A stretch of 64,000 nt of DNA, from NCBI GenBank assembly GCA_038147335.1, contig JAYQTK010000002.1, positions 496,001 through 560,000 on the forward strand. The letters run 5' to 3'. This DNA is from Marisimplicoccus sp038147335. GTDB taxonomy: Bacteria; Bacteroidota; Bacteroidia; Flavobacteriales; Flavobacteriaceae. The notes under the pieces were generated by a model. It made no database searches. It had not been told where the DNA came from and saw only the letters and a list, made by a program, of their open reading frames with translations. Shown piece by piece: positions 37,318-46,722 of the stretch. Position numbers and translations under genes: made by a program. Every line of letters begins with the position of its first letter. Position 1 is the stretch's first letter.

Positions 37318-40098
37318 ATGGAGAACTCGAAGAATCTTTTTTTGTTGGATGCTTATGCATTAATTTATAGAGGATATTATGCTTTCATTAAAAATCCAAG
37401 AATTAATTCAAAAGGCACTGACACTTCTGCTATTTTAGGTTTTATGAATTCTTTATTTGAGATAATAAGAACACAAAACCCAGATTACTTAGCAGTTGCA
37501 TTTGATAAAGGTGGATCTGTAACACGATCTGAAATGTTTGAAGAATACAAGAGCAACAGAGATAAAACACCTGAACCAATTCTTGTTGCAATTCCATATA
37601 TAAAAGAAATATTAGAAGGAATGAAAATTCCAATTCTTGAAAAAGAAGGTTTTGAAGCAGATGACATTATTGGAACTGTTGCAAAAGATGCTGAAGAGAA
37701 TAATTTTAAAGTTTATATGGTTACTCCTGATAAGGACTTTGCTCAACTAGTTTCGGATAATATTTTTTTATGTAAACCTGCTAGAATGGGTAATAGCATG
37801 GAAATCTGGGGAGTTGATGAAGTTAAAGATAAATTTGAGGTTGAATCGCCTGATCAAGTAATTGATTATCTCGGAATGATGGGAGACTCAGTTGATAATA
37901 TTCCTGGACTTCCTGGGGTTGGTGATAAAACTGCAAAAAAGTTTATTAAACAATATGGAAGTTTAGAAAATTTGCTTCAAAATGCTCATGAAGTAACAGG
38001 GAAGCTTGGTGAAAAGATAATTGAGAATAAAGAATTAGGTGTATTGTCAAAGAAATTAGCAAAAATTATTTTAGATGTACCAATCGATTATAATCTAGAT
38101 GAATTTAAATTGTCAGATCCAGATAAAGAGATAGTCTTAAAAGTTTTTGATGAGCTAGAATTTAGGAGAATAAAAGAGACTTTTTTTAAAATTTTTGGAA
38201 CTAATTCTAACCAATTAGAAGAAAAAGGTGCTGAAGTTGTCCAGGGAGATTTGTTTAGTGAAACCTATAATTTAGAATCTAATAAAGACAGTTTAAATGA
38301 TTCAAAGTCAATATATCAAAGAATAGAGTCATTTGAAGAGTTAAAACTATTAGTAGAGAAAATGATGAAGCAGGAAATTGTAGCATTTGACACTGAAACA
38401 GAAGGTTTAAATGCACTGGAAACAGATATTGTTGGAATCTCATTTTCTTGGCAAAAGGGAATAGGTTATTATTTACCTATAAAAAATAATAAGTCAGTCC
38501 ATGAAAAATCATTTGAAATTTTAAAACCCTTTTTTGAATCTACTGAAATTATTAAAGTTGGACACAACATAAAATTTGACATACAAGTATTACACAAGTA
38601 TAATGTTAAAGTATCGTCCCCAATATATGATACAATGGTTGCGCATTACCTTATTAATCCAGATATGAGACATAATCTAGATACCCTTTCTGAATCTTAC
38701 CTAAATTATTCTCCAATTTCAATTGAATCTTTAATAGGAAAGAAAGGAAAAAATCAAATATCAATGAGGGATGTTTCAATTGATAAAATTACAGATTATG
38801 CAAGTGAAGATGCAGATATCACTCTTCAGCTGAAAAGTATTTTTGACAAAGAGATTGAAGTCAATAATTTAAGTAAGATTTTTTATGATATTGAGATTCC
38901 GATGATTAATGTATTAAGCGAGATGGAAACAGAAGGGATAAAAATAGATACCAGTTATCTAGAAAAACTGGATAAAGAATTTGAAGAGGACTTGGAAAAA
39001 TTAAAAAAAGAAATCTTCAAAAAATCTGGTGAAGAGTTTAATCTAAATTCACCCAAACAACTAGGTGAAATTTTATTTGATAAGTTAAAACTAGTTAGCA
39101 AGCCAAAAAAAACTAAAACTGGCCAATATTCTACTTCAGAAGAAGTTCTTTCAAGTTTAGCTAATGATCATAAGATTATAGAGGATATTCTTGAGTGGAG
39201 ATCTCTTGATAAACTTCAAAATACTTATGTAAAATCACTACCTAACGAGGTAAGTAGTTTAACTAATAGAGTCCATAGTAGTTTTAATCAAACTGTAACT
39301 ACAACAGGGAGGCTTTCTAGCAATAACCCTAATTTGCAAAACATTCCAATAAGAACTGCAAACGGTCAGAAAATCAGAAGAGCTTTCATACCTAGAGGTA
39401 GTGATTATATATTGATGGCAGCTGACTATTCTCAAATTGAGTTAAGAGTAATCGCATCTATGAGTAATGAAAAGAATATGATTGATGCTTTTGTAAATAA
39501 TCAAGATATTCATACAATGACTGCCTCTAAAATTTACAATGTTGACCCAGAAAATGTAACACGTGAACAAAGGGGGAATGCAAAAACAGTAAATTTTGGA
39601 ATTATATACGGAGTTTCAGCATTTGGACTTAGCCAACAAACTGATCTAAATAGATCTGAATCTAAAGTTATGATTGATAACTATTTCTTAAACTATCCTG
39701 GTTTAAAAAAATATATGTCTGATCAAATTGATTTTGCAAGAAACAATGGATATGTTGAAACTATAATGGGTAGGAGAAGATATCTCCAGAATATCAATTC
39801 TCAAAATAATATGCTTAGAAGCAGTTCTGAAAGAAATGCAATAAACGCTCCTATTCAGGGTAGTGCTGCCGATATTATCAAAATTGCTATGATAAATATT
39901 AATTCTGAGTTAAAAAAACAGTCTTTAAAATCAAAAATGCTTCTTCAAGTTCATGATGAGCTTGTATTTGATGTTCATAAATCTGAAAAAGATCAGATTA
40001 AAGATATCGTTAAAACCACTATGGAATCTGCTGTTAAGCTAAAAGTCCCTCTAAAAATTGACCTAGAATTTGGTAAAAACTGGTTAGAAGCACATTAA
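37318..40098 (+). CDS. polA: DNA polymerase I
   Basis: A 926-residue enzyme with three domains. The 5' nuclease (residues 1 to about 300) has KEGFEADDIIGT and the GLPGVGDKTA helix-hairpin-helix. The 3'-5' exonuclease retains DTETEGLNALE and the EDADITLQL acidic residues, so proofreading is probably active. The polymerase domain has motif A ADYSQIELRV, motif B RGNAKTVNFGIIYG and motif C LQVHDELVFD. Monocistronic, oriented toward the ribosomal operon. Confidence 0.97.
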   Translation: MENSKNLFLLDAYALIYRGYYAFIKNPRINSKGTDTSAILGFMNSLFEIIRTQNPDYLAVAFDKGGSVTRSEMFEEYKSNRDKTPEPILVAIPYIKEILEGMKIPILEKEGFEADDIIGTVAKDAEENNFKVYMVTPDKDFAQLVSDNIFLCKPARMGNSMEIWGVDEVKDKFEVESPDQVIDYLGMMGDSVDNIPGLPGVGDKTAKKFIKQYGSLENLLQNAHEVTGKLGEKIIENKELGVLSKKLAKIILDVPIDYNLDEFKLSDPDKEIVLKVFDELEFRRIKETFFKIFGTNSNQLEEKGAEVVQGDLFSETYNLESNKDSLNDSKSIYQRIESFEELKLLVEKMMKQEIVAFDTETEGLNALETDIVGISFSWQKGIGYYLPIKNNKSVHEKSFEILKPFFESTEIIKVGHNIKFDIQVLHKYNVKVSSPIYDTMVAHYLINPDMRHNLDTLSESYLNYSPISIESLIGKKGKNQISMRDVSIDKITDYASEDADITLQLKSIFDKEIEVNNLSKIFYDIEIPMINVLSEMETEGIKIDTSYLEKLDKEFEEDLEKLKKEIFKKSGEEFNLNSPKQLGEILFDKLKLVSKPKKTKTGQYSTSEEVLSSLANDHKIIEDILEWRSLDKLQNTYVKSLPNEVSSLTNRVHSSFNQTVTTTGRLSSNNPNLQNIPIRTANGQKIRRAFIPRGSDYILMAADYSQIELRVIASMSNEKNMIDAFVNNQDIHTMTASKIYNVDPENVTREQRGNAKTVNFGIIYGVSAFGLSQQTDLNRSESKVMIDNYFLNYPGLKKYMSDQIDFARNNGYVETIMGRRRYLQNINSQNNMLRSSSERNAINAPIQGSAADIIKIAMININSELKKQSLKSKMLLQVHDELVFDVHKSEKDQIKDIVKTTMESAVKLKVPLKIDLEFGKNWLEAH

Positions 40099-40133
40099 TT
40101 AGAAAAAAGTTTTTTTAAAATTCATTAAAATAG

Positions 40134-40141
40134 TACATTTG
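40134..40141 (+). promoter_or_regulatory. Candidate -7 box of the rplM-rpsI-rpsB-tsf operon
   Basis: TACATTTG matches TAnnTTTG 26 bases before the rplM ATG, the expected distance for a strong ribosomal promoter in this phylum. A T-run lies about 20 bases further upstream. Confidence 0.55.
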
Positions 40142-40167
40142 CACGCCAAGAATTAATAATAATATTA

Positions 40168-40623
40168 ATGACTAAGACTAGTTATAAGACAATTTCGGCA
40201 AACAGAAAGACAGTTAATAAGGAGTGGGTTCTTGTTGATGCCTCTGAATTACCATTAGGTAGAACAGCATCTATTGTTGCTAAACTATTAAGAGGTAAAC
40301 ACAAGACTAATTTTACTCCCCATGTTGATTGTGGTGATAATGTTGTAGTAATCAATGCCGAAAAAGTATCTTTATCAGGAGACAAGTGGTCACAAAAGCA
40401 ATATATAAGCCACACTGGATATCCAGGAGGTCAGAGAATCATTACTGCTGATAAACTTCACAAAAAAAATAATATTAAGCTTGTAGAGAAAGCAGTTAAA
40501 GGAATGCTTCCAAAAAACAAGCTAGGTGCAGATTTATTCAGAAACCTTAAAGTATTTCCAGGTTCTGAACATGATCATGAAGCACAAAAACCAAAACCAA
40601 TTGATGTTAATAGTAAAATATAA
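40168..40623 (+). CDS. rplM: 50S ribosomal protein L13
   Basis: A 151-residue L13 with WVLVDASELPLGRTASIVAKLLRGKHK, HTGYPGG and KGMLPKNKLG blocks. First gene of the operon; its stop overlaps the rpsI start by one base. Confidence 0.98.
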   Translation: MTKTSYKTISANRKTVNKEWVLVDASELPLGRTASIVAKLLRGKHKTNFTPHVDCGDNVVVINAEKVSLSGDKWSQKQYISHTGYPGGQRIITADKLHKKNNIKLVEKAVKGMLPKNKLGADLFRNLKVFPGSEHDHEAQKPKPIDVNSKI

Positions 40624-41009
40624 TGGAAGTAATTCATAAAATAGGAAGAAGAAAAACATCTGTTGCGAGAGTCTACATGTCAGAAGGTAAAGGCAATATA
40701 ACAGTTAATAAAAAATCTTACTCTGACTTTTTTAGCACAGCTACTCTTCAATATAAAATACTACAACCTTTTAACTTAACTGATACTAAGGACAAATTTG
40801 ATCTATCTGTCAACGTTAAAGGTGGCGGTGTAAATGGTCAAGCAGAAGCTGTAAGGCTTGCAATTTCAAGAGCCTTAGTTGAATTTAATGAAGAATTCAA
40901 ATCTACATTAAAGGCAGAAGGCTTAATGACTAGAGATCCTAGAATGGTTGAAAGAAAGAAATTTGGACAGAAAAAAGCTAGAAAGAAATTCCAATTCTCA
41001 AAAAGATAA
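40623..41009 (+). CDS. rpsI: 30S ribosomal protein S9
   Basis: A 128-residue S9, with IGRRKTSVARVYMSEGKG at the N-terminus and the basic C-terminal tail KKARKKFQFSKR that reaches the P site. Three bases before rpsB. Confidence 0.98.
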   Translation: MEVIHKIGRRKTSVARVYMSEGKGNITVNKKSYSDFFSTATLQYKILQPFNLTDTKDKFDLSVNVKGGGVNGQAEAVRLAISRALVEFNEEFKSTLKAEGLMTRDPRMVERKKFGQKKARKKFQFSKR

Positions 41010-41012
41010 TAT

Positions 41013-41780
41013 ATGGCAAATAAGGAAGTTAAAGAATTATTGGATGCTGGTGTTCACTTTGGACATCTAACTAGAAAATGGAATCCTAATATGGCTCCAT
41101 ATATTTACATGGAAAGAAATGGGATACACATTATTAACCTTTATAAAACAGCTGCAAAACTTGAAGATGCTGTTAATGCGCTAAAAAAAATTGTATTATC
41201 TGGGAGAAAAGTTCTATTTGTAGCAACTAAAAAACAAGCTAAGGATATTGTAGCTGAAAAAGCAAGTTCTGTTAATATGCCATACATTACTGAAAGATGG
41301 CCAGGTGGAATGCTAACTAATTTTGTTACAATTAGAAAAGCTGTCAAGAAGATGAATGCAATTGATAGAATGAAATCTGATGGTACATTTGAAACACTTT
41401 CAAAAAAAGAAAAACTACAAGTAGATAGACAGAGAGCTAAACTTGAAAAGAACCTTGGTTCTATCTCAGATATGACTAGACTTCCTGGGGCTATATTTGT
41501 AGTAGATACTTTAAATGAAAAAATATCTGTCCAAGAAGCTCAAAAGCTAAAAATTCCAATTTTTGCCATGGTTGATACCAACTCTGACCCTAATGATGTT
41601 GATTTTATGATTCCTTCGAACGATGATGCTTCAAAATCTATTGAAAAAATTCTAGATATAGTGTGTAAGGCAATTCAAGAATCCTTAGATGAGAGAAAGA
41701 AAGAGAAAGAAATTGCTGAACAAAAAAAATTAGAAGAAGCGGCTGAAAGCACTGATGAAGCTGATACTTCTGAAGAATAA
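41013..41780 (+). CDS. rpsB: 30S ribosomal protein S2
   Basis: A 255-residue S2 (LLDAGVHFGHLTRKWNP at the start). The C-terminal about 25 residues form an acidic tail (EAAESTDEADTSEE), a common Bacteroidetes extension. Followed by tsf. Confidence 0.97.
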   Translation: MANKEVKELLDAGVHFGHLTRKWNPNMAPYIYMERNGIHIINLYKTAAKLEDAVNALKKIVLSGRKVLFVATKKQAKDIVAEKASSVNMPYITERWPGGMLTNFVTIRKAVKKMNAIDRMKSDGTFETLSKKEKLQVDRQRAKLEKNLGSISDMTRLPGAIFVVDTLNEKISVQEAQKLKIPIFAMVDTNSDPNDVDFMIPSNDDASKSIEKILDIVCKAIQESLDERKKEKEIAEQKKLEEAAESTDEADTSEE

Positions 41781-41805
41781 AAATTAATCTTTAAATTTTA
41801 CCAAA

Positions 41806-42627
41806 TTGAAAATAACTGCATCTGATGTAAACAAGTTAAGACAATCCACTGGAGCTGGAATGATGGATTGCAAGAAAGCTCTTGAGGAGTCTAACGGAGA
41901 TTTTGAAAAAGCTGTTGAAATTCTTAGAAAAAAAGGTCAAAAAGTTGCTGCAAACAGAGCTGACAGAGAGTCTTCTGAAGGTGTTGTTTTAGCTAAAGTT
42001 AGTGATGACAATACATATGGTATTATAGTTTCTCTAAACTGTGAAACAGACTTTGTTGCAAAAAACGAAGATTACATTGAATTAGCTCAAAGTCTTGCAG
42101 ATCACGCATTGAACTTCACTGATAAGGACTCATTCCTTAATTCAGATTTTGATGGAATGAAAGTATCTGATAAACTTTTAGAGCAAACTGGTGTTATTGG
42201 TGAGAAAATTGAAATAGGTTCTTTTGAATATTTAAGCTCTGAATTTGTTGGGTCATACATTCATGCAGGGAATAAAATAGCCTCAATTGTTGGCCTCTCA
42301 CAAAAGTTTGATAATGCTAGTGAAGTTGCAAAAGACATTTCTATGCAAGTTGCTGCGATGAATCCAGTTGCACTAAATGAAGATGGTGTTAGTCAAGATA
42401 TTATTGAAAAGGAAATTGAAATTGCAAAAGATCAATTAAGGCAAGAAGGAAAGCCAGAAGAAATGCTTGATAATATAGCCAAAGGAAAACTAAAAAAGTT
42501 TTTTAAGGAAAATACCCTTGTGAATCAACAATTCATAAAAGATAGTAAGCAAAGTATTTCTGATTATCTTAAATCTCAGTCAGAAAATGCTGAAGTAACA
42601 GGCTTTTCAAGAGTTGGATTAGTTTAA
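41806..42627 (+). CDS. tsf: Elongation factor Ts
   Basis: A 273-residue EF-Ts starting at TTG, since the conserved N-terminus (KITASDVNKLRQSTGAGMMD) begins right there and no ATG is available. Contains the LNCETDFVAKN segment that contacts EF-Tu. Last gene of the translation operon, ending back to back with the DUF3127 gene. Confidence 0.96.
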   Translation: MKITASDVNKLRQSTGAGMMDCKKALEESNGDFEKAVEILRKKGQKVAANRADRESSEGVVLAKVSDDNTYGIIVSLNCETDFVAKNEDYIELAQSLADHALNFTDKDSFLNSDFDGMKVSDKLLEQTGVIGEKIEIGSFEYLSSEFVGSYIHAGNKIASIVGLSQKFDNASEVAKDISMQVAAMNPVALNEDGVSQDIIEKEIEIAKDQLRQEGKPEEMLDNIAKGKLKKFFKENTLVNQQFIKDSKQSISDYLKSQSENAEVTGFSRVGLV

Positions 42628-42999
42628 CTAGAAAGGTAAGTCATCTTCTGTTAAATCATCATCTTTAGGAGAATTATCACTTTCTATAGGTAAGTCCTCA
42701 GGAGCAGAATCCATAACTTGGTCATCTAAAGATTCTATTCTCCAGCCTTGTATTGAATTAAAATATTTAATTCCTTGATCAGGACTCTCCCACTCTCTAC
42801 CTCTAATATTGATTCCAATTCTTACAGTTTGTCCAATACTATAGTTGTCTAGTAACTCACAGTTATTTTGGATAAATTCAATCAAAATGTGCTGAGGGTA
42901 TTGCTCTTCAGTTGTAAGGACAAGTTCTCTTTTTCTGAAACCGTTGTCTCCATATGTCTTGATATCACCAATTAGCTTTATTTTTCCTAATAATTCCAT
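42628..42999 (-). CDS. DUF3127 OB-fold protein with SSB-like acidic tail
   Basis: A 123-residue DUF3127 protein (GFRKRELVLTTEEQYPQ, RGREWESP, YFNSIQGWRIE). Residues about 100-123 form a Ser/Asp/Glu/Pro-rich, disordered-looking tail ending TEDDLPF. That ending closely resembles the D-D-D-I-P-F tip through which SSB proteins recruit partners. The family is predicted to adopt an OB fold, so a single-strand binding or SSB-partner competitor role is possible (inference). Starts on the stop codon of the HIT gene. Confidence 0.85.
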   Translation of the reverse strand: MELLGKIKLIGDIKTYGDNGFRKRELVLTTEEQYPQHILIEFIQNNCELLDNYSIGQTVRIGINIRGREWESPDQGIKYFNSIQGWRIESLDDQVMDSAPEDLPIESDNSPKDDDLTEDDLPF

Positions 43000-43388
43000 T
43001 ATAAATAAGATTTAATTTTTTCCATTATATCGACAAACTCATCATCACTTAATTTAATCTTTGAGTTAAACGACATATCATCCATCTTGTTGATTGGGAT
43101 CAAATGTACATGAACATGGGGAACTTCCAGTCCTATTACACTTATTCCAATTCTTTGACAATCTACTGCTTTTTTTAGTGCTTCAGCAATTTTTTTTGAA
43201 AAAATCATTAAGCCTTTATATGTTTCATCATCAAGATCAAACAGTTTATCTACTTCTTTTTTTGGAATACATAATGTATGACCTAATGCATTTGGATTTA
43301 TATCAAGAAAAGCATAATAATTTTCATCTTCATAAATCTTATATGATGGTATTTCTCCTAGAATAATTTTTGTGAAAATTGATGCCAT
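42999..43388 (-). CDS. HIT family hydrolase
   Basis: A 129-residue histidine-triad protein with the active-site motif HVHVHLIP near the C-terminus and the FTKIILGEIPSYKIYEDE start typical of HinT-like AMP-lysine hydrolases. Operon with greA (one-base stop/start overlap) and the DUF3127 gene, an arrangement seen in many Bacteroidota. Confidence 0.93.
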   Translation of the reverse strand: MASIFTKIILGEIPSYKIYEDENYYAFLDINPNALGHTLCIPKKEVDKLFDLDDETYKGLMIFSKKIAEALKKAVDCQRIGISVIGLEVPHVHVHLIPINKMDDMSFNSKIKLSDDEFVDIMEKIKSYL

Positions 43389-43867
43389 TATCTTGAAATT
43401 TCAAGAATTTCAAATTTAACATTACCATTTGGTATTGAGATTTCTGCAGTATCTCCAACTTTTTTACCCAGTAGACCCTTTCCAATAGGAGAATCAACCG
43501 AAATTTTTCCTTTAGCAAGGTCTGCTTCACTTTGAGCAACTAATTTATACTCCATTGTAGCAGAATTATTAAGATTTTTAATTTTAACAGTAGATAGAAC
43601 TAAGACCTTTGATGTGTCAAGTTTAGATTCGTCTATAATTCTTGCATTTGAGAGTGTTTCTTCTAATTTAGAAATTTCAAGCTCTAAAAGACCCTGTGCT
43701 TCTTTTGCAGCATCATATTCTGCATTTTCGCTTAAATCACCTTTATCTCTTGCCTCAGCAATTGCCTGAGATGCACGCGGACGCTCAACATCTTTTAGAT
43801 GATCTAACTTCTTCCTTAGGTTTTTCAAGCCTTTTTCAGTATAGTATGATATCTTACTCATATTCAA
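43388..43867 (-). CDS. greA: Transcription elongation factor GreA
   Basis: A 159-residue GreA: N-terminal coiled coil (YYTEKGLKNLRKKLDHLK with GDLSENAEYDAAKEAQG at its tip) and the C-terminal SPIGKGLLGKKVGD domain. Rescues backtracked RNA polymerase. A start at the third residue (43861) is also possible. First gene of the greA-HIT-DUF3127 operon. Confidence 0.96.
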   Translation of the reverse strand: MNMSKISYYTEKGLKNLRKKLDHLKDVERPRASQAIAEARDKGDLSENAEYDAAKEAQGLLELEISKLEETLSNARIIDESKLDTSKVLVLSTVKIKNLNNSATMEYKLVAQSEADLAKGKISVDSPIGKGLLGKKVGDTAEISIPNGNVKFEILEISR

Positions 43868-43870
43868 TGC

Positions 43871-43892
43871 AAAAATCCCCTATAAAAGGGGA
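43871..43892 (-). terminator. Intrinsic terminator behind the TonB receptor gene
   Basis: On the minus strand ATCCCC and GGGGAT form a six-pair stem around a TTTTATA loop, immediately followed by five T residues. It lies 28 bases after the receptor stop and just before greA, separating the thiamine-regulated unit from the greA operon. Confidence 0.75.
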
Positions 43893-43919
43893 TATTTACT
43901 CTAATTTACAAATTTTTGA

Positions 43920-46076
43920 TTAAAACTTAAAGTCTAAACCTACAAGGATATTGATCTCTGCTTGAGGATAGTAATATGTGCCTTCATAAGTTTTAATTTG
44001 ATTATCTGTTGGGACATCATAGGTATAGTAACCTCCATAACTTACATATTTAGAGTTAAATAAATTATTAACTAAAACCTTGAAGTTTATATCATCTGAT
44101 AGTCCTTTAATACTCATTTTATGAATGAAGTTTAAATCATGAACAAAGAATGACTCTAATTTAGAAATTGGTGAATTAGTTTGTGCAAAATATTGTTCAC
44201 TCACATAATTGGATCTTAAAGAGATTATTACTTTCTCATTTGGGGAATAGTCAATTATGTTATTTGCTATAAAGCTTGGAGAATAGGCTAAATCTGTATT
44301 TCCATAGTTCTTAAGAATTCCATCAAAAATTGAATAAAAATCTTGGTTCTTATTACTACTAATTGAAAGATTAGTATTTAAATTTAGTTTAGAGCTTAAA
44401 GTAATGTTTGAGTCTAATTCAATTCCTAATCTATAAGACTCTCCAATGTTTCTTCTAATTTCATACCCATTAATATCTCTTTGGCCAGTTAACACAAGTT
44501 GATTATCGTAGATCATATAAAAGGCATTAACATTAATGGAACTATTCTCTAATGTTAATTTCCAACCTAGTTCAAAATCATTTAACTTTTCTGCATCAGG
44601 ACTCCCATTAGCATAGTCAGTTCTTGTTGGCTCTCTTTGCGCTCTAGCATAAGAAAAATATATATTATTAGAATCATTTAAATTATAGAATAGTCCAAAC
44701 TTTGGGTTGAAGAAATTAAACGTCTTATCTAGACGGCTAAAACCTTCCTCAACATAACCTGTAAAAACTGAATTAGCAGATATTCCTGCTTCATATTTTA
44801 TATTTCTATACTGTAGATCACCATAAATAGATAATTTATCATTTAAATAATAGTCAATTTTAGCGAAAACATTAAACTCATTCTTATTTCCATAGTCATC
44901 GTAAAATTTTTCCTTAAAGCTATAGCTGTTTTCAGAATTTGAATCTTGATCAATCCATAAATACTCTCCATAATGTTCACCAGAATATTTATTATATGAA
45001 CCTCCAATTGTAGAATTATATTTTGTTGTTCTTTGGTTTACACTAAAAATAAACCCATAAAAATCATTATCTAACCATCTTCTATCAATATAATCAGGGC
45101 TATCATATCCTACATTGTAATTCTCATAAAAACCTCTACCATATGTGTAATGGAGTCCAAAATTTGAAGTCCAACCACCTAAATAATTTTGATTCCAGTG
45201 GAGTTGATAGTGATCTTGTTTGTAATTGTCAATCTGATCTTTATAATATAAAGAGTTTCCTTCTTCATCATAAAATTCTCCAGCCATATTATACTTCCTG
45301 TTTGATTCTAAGGTTGCTGAATCTATTCCATACCAAGCTTGGTCTGTTATTTCATGACCAGCAAAATTTAATAATTTGACTAAAGTATTTTCATCTCTAT
45401 AGATCCCTTGCAAAAAGTATGAGCGAAGGTTGGAACCTGATCTATCAATATAACCATCTGATTTAATCCTAGAGATTCTTCCTGATAACTCAAAGTTATT
45501 AATAAAGCCTGTTGAAAAGCCAACTGAATTTTTAATTGTGTTATAACTTCCTAAGGTATTGTTAACTTCAAAAAAAGAATTCTCTGAAGCCGCATTTGTT
45601 TGAATATTAATACTTCCTCCAAATGCACCAGATCCATTTGTTGAAGTCCCCACTCCTCTTTGAACTTGAATACTTTCAATTGATGAGGCAAAGTCTGGTA
45701 GATCAACCCAATAAACTTGCATTGACTCTGAGTCATTATATGGAACTCCATTAATAGTAACATTTACCCTAGTCTGATCTGAACCTCTAATTCTTATGGA
45801 TGAGTATCCAATACCTGAGCCAGAATCTGAATGACTAATTACAGATGGAGTGTTTTTTAAAAGAGTTGGAAGATCTTGGGCAAGATTAACTTTATCAAGA
45901 TCTTGCTTAGTAACATTTACAAATGTTACTGGGGTATTATATTTTGCTTTAATAGCATTAACAGTAACCTCTTCTAAATTAAGAGTTTTAATTAGAGAAT
46001 CCTGGTCTTTTTGGTTAACTATTTCTTGTGAGAAAGATGATGTACTTATAAGTACAAGAAGTATATATTTTTTCAT
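43920..46076 (-). CDS. TonB-dependent outer-membrane receptor, probable thiamine receptor
   Basis: A 718-residue TonB-dependent receptor with a signal peptide (MKKYILLVLISTSSFSQ), an N-terminal plug domain (LPTLLKNTPSVISHSDSG, SIRIRGSDQTRVNVTING, QRGVGTSTNGSGAFGGSINIQ) and a long beta-barrel ending in an aromatic LVGLDFKF. It lacks the carboxypeptidase-like repeat common in SusC-type receptors. A TPP riboswitch lies 7 bases before its ATG, so the ligand is most likely thiamine or a thiamine precursor, as for the OMR1 receptors described in Bacteroidetes. Adjacent kinase and PnuC-family permease genes support this. Confidence 0.9.
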   Translation of the reverse strand: MKKYILLVLISTSSFSQEIVNQKDQDSLIKTLNLEEVTVNAIKAKYNTPVTFVNVTKQDLDKVNLAQDLPTLLKNTPSVISHSDSGSGIGYSSIRIRGSDQTRVNVTINGVPYNDSESMQVYWVDLPDFASSIESIQVQRGVGTSTNGSGAFGGSINIQTNAASENSFFEVNNTLGSYNTIKNSVGFSTGFINNFELSGRISRIKSDGYIDRSGSNLRSYFLQGIYRDENTLVKLLNFAGHEITDQAWYGIDSATLESNRKYNMAGEFYDEEGNSLYYKDQIDNYKQDHYQLHWNQNYLGGWTSNFGLHYTYGRGFYENYNVGYDSPDYIDRRWLDNDFYGFIFSVNQRTTKYNSTIGGSYNKYSGEHYGEYLWIDQDSNSENSYSFKEKFYDDYGNKNEFNVFAKIDYYLNDKLSIYGDLQYRNIKYEAGISANSVFTGYVEEGFSRLDKTFNFFNPKFGLFYNLNDSNNIYFSYARAQREPTRTDYANGSPDAEKLNDFELGWKLTLENSSINVNAFYMIYDNQLVLTGQRDINGYEIRRNIGESYRLGIELDSNITLSSKLNLNTNLSISSNKNQDFYSIFDGILKNYGNTDLAYSPSFIANNIIDYSPNEKVIISLRSNYVSEQYFAQTNSPISKLESFFVHDLNFIHKMSIKGLSDDINFKVLVNNLFNSKYVSYGGYYTYDVPTDNQIKTYEGTYYYPQAEINILVGLDFKF

Positions 46077-46082
46077 TTTAAA

Positions 46083-46150
46083 TTCCTTTCACAGTATTAC
46101 CTGTCTAAGTTCTATGGGTTTAATCTCAGCTTATTCTAAGCACCCCAATT
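46083..46150 (-). promoter_or_regulatory. TPP riboswitch (THI element)
   Basis: Read on the minus strand, the conserved blocks appear in order: GGGGTGC (46140-46146), CTGAGA (46124-46129), ACCC (46116-46119), GAACTTAGACAGGTAATACT, and a closing GGAA (46083-46086). The GGG/CCC and CAGG/CTG arms can pair as in known TPP aptamers, and flanking AATT segments could close P1. The aptamer ends about seven bases before the receptor ATG, so ligand binding probably hides the ribosome-binding site. It starts five bases after the kinase stop codon. Confidence 0.88.
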
Positions 46151-46155
46151 CGGAT

Positions 46156-46722
46156 CTAAATTAAGAATTTTTTACTTATAAAGTCTATTGAGTCTTCAAA
46201 CCTTTTCTTATAGTCAGAACCGACTATAATGTCATAGGACACACCCAGCAAATCCAATTCCAATTTATGAGCCTCAAACATTTTTTCTCTTTCGTTTGGC
46301 CTATCCCTAAGATCATCTTGGATCCACTCTGTATCAACATTTAAAATTAAATAGTAATCATAACTTAATTTTTTTGATTGATCAATAATCCACTCATTAC
46401 AGTATCCATTAAAGTGTGTTTTAGACCAAGCAATTGTTGTAAGTATATTAGTATCACAAAACAAAAATTTATCTGCTTTTAAAAGTGATTTATTCTCATT
46501 ATCTATCTGTCCTTTGACTATATCAATTAGATCTTTTTTTGTACATACTGTATTTGATATGTCCCATTTATCTTGGAGAAAATCTCTAGCAAATTCATTA
46601 GCGAAGCTAGTATTATAGTGTGAAGCTAAATTTTGAGTTAAAGTAGATTTTCCAGTAGATTCTGGACCACATATAACTACTCTTTTAACTTCTGATGATT
46701 CTTGTCTAAGATTTTTTTCCAT
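46156..46722 (-). CDS. NadR-like P-loop kinase (candidate thiamine or NR kinase)
   Basis: A 188-residue AAA_28/NadR-C-like kinase with P-loop VVICGPESTGKST at residues 15-27, an F-A-N-E-F-A-R-D-F segment, FCDTNILTT (Walker B-like) and DLRDRPNEREKMFE. NadR-type enzymes phosphorylate nicotinamide riboside. Here it lies between a PnuC-family permease gene (46-base overlap) and a TPP riboswitch, so thiamine is a real alternative substrate. No nicotinamide adenylyltransferase domain is attached. The upstream ATG is kept because no other start fits. Confidence 0.8.
   Translation of the reverse strand: MEKNLRQESSEVKRVVICGPESTGKSTLTQNLASHYNTSFANEFARDFLQDKWDISNTVCTKKDLIDIVKGQIDNENKSLLKADKFLFCDTNILTTIAWSKTHFNGYCNEWIIDQSKKLSYDYYLILNVDTEWIQDDLRDRPNEREKMFEAHKLELDLLGVSYDIIVGSDYKKRFEDSIDFISKKFLI

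Noticed and set aside
46156..46722. Firm nicotinamide-riboside kinase call (NadR) for the small kinase
   Set aside because: Fold and PnuC neighbour fit, but the adjacent TPP riboswitch makes thiamine equally likely, so no gene symbol was given.
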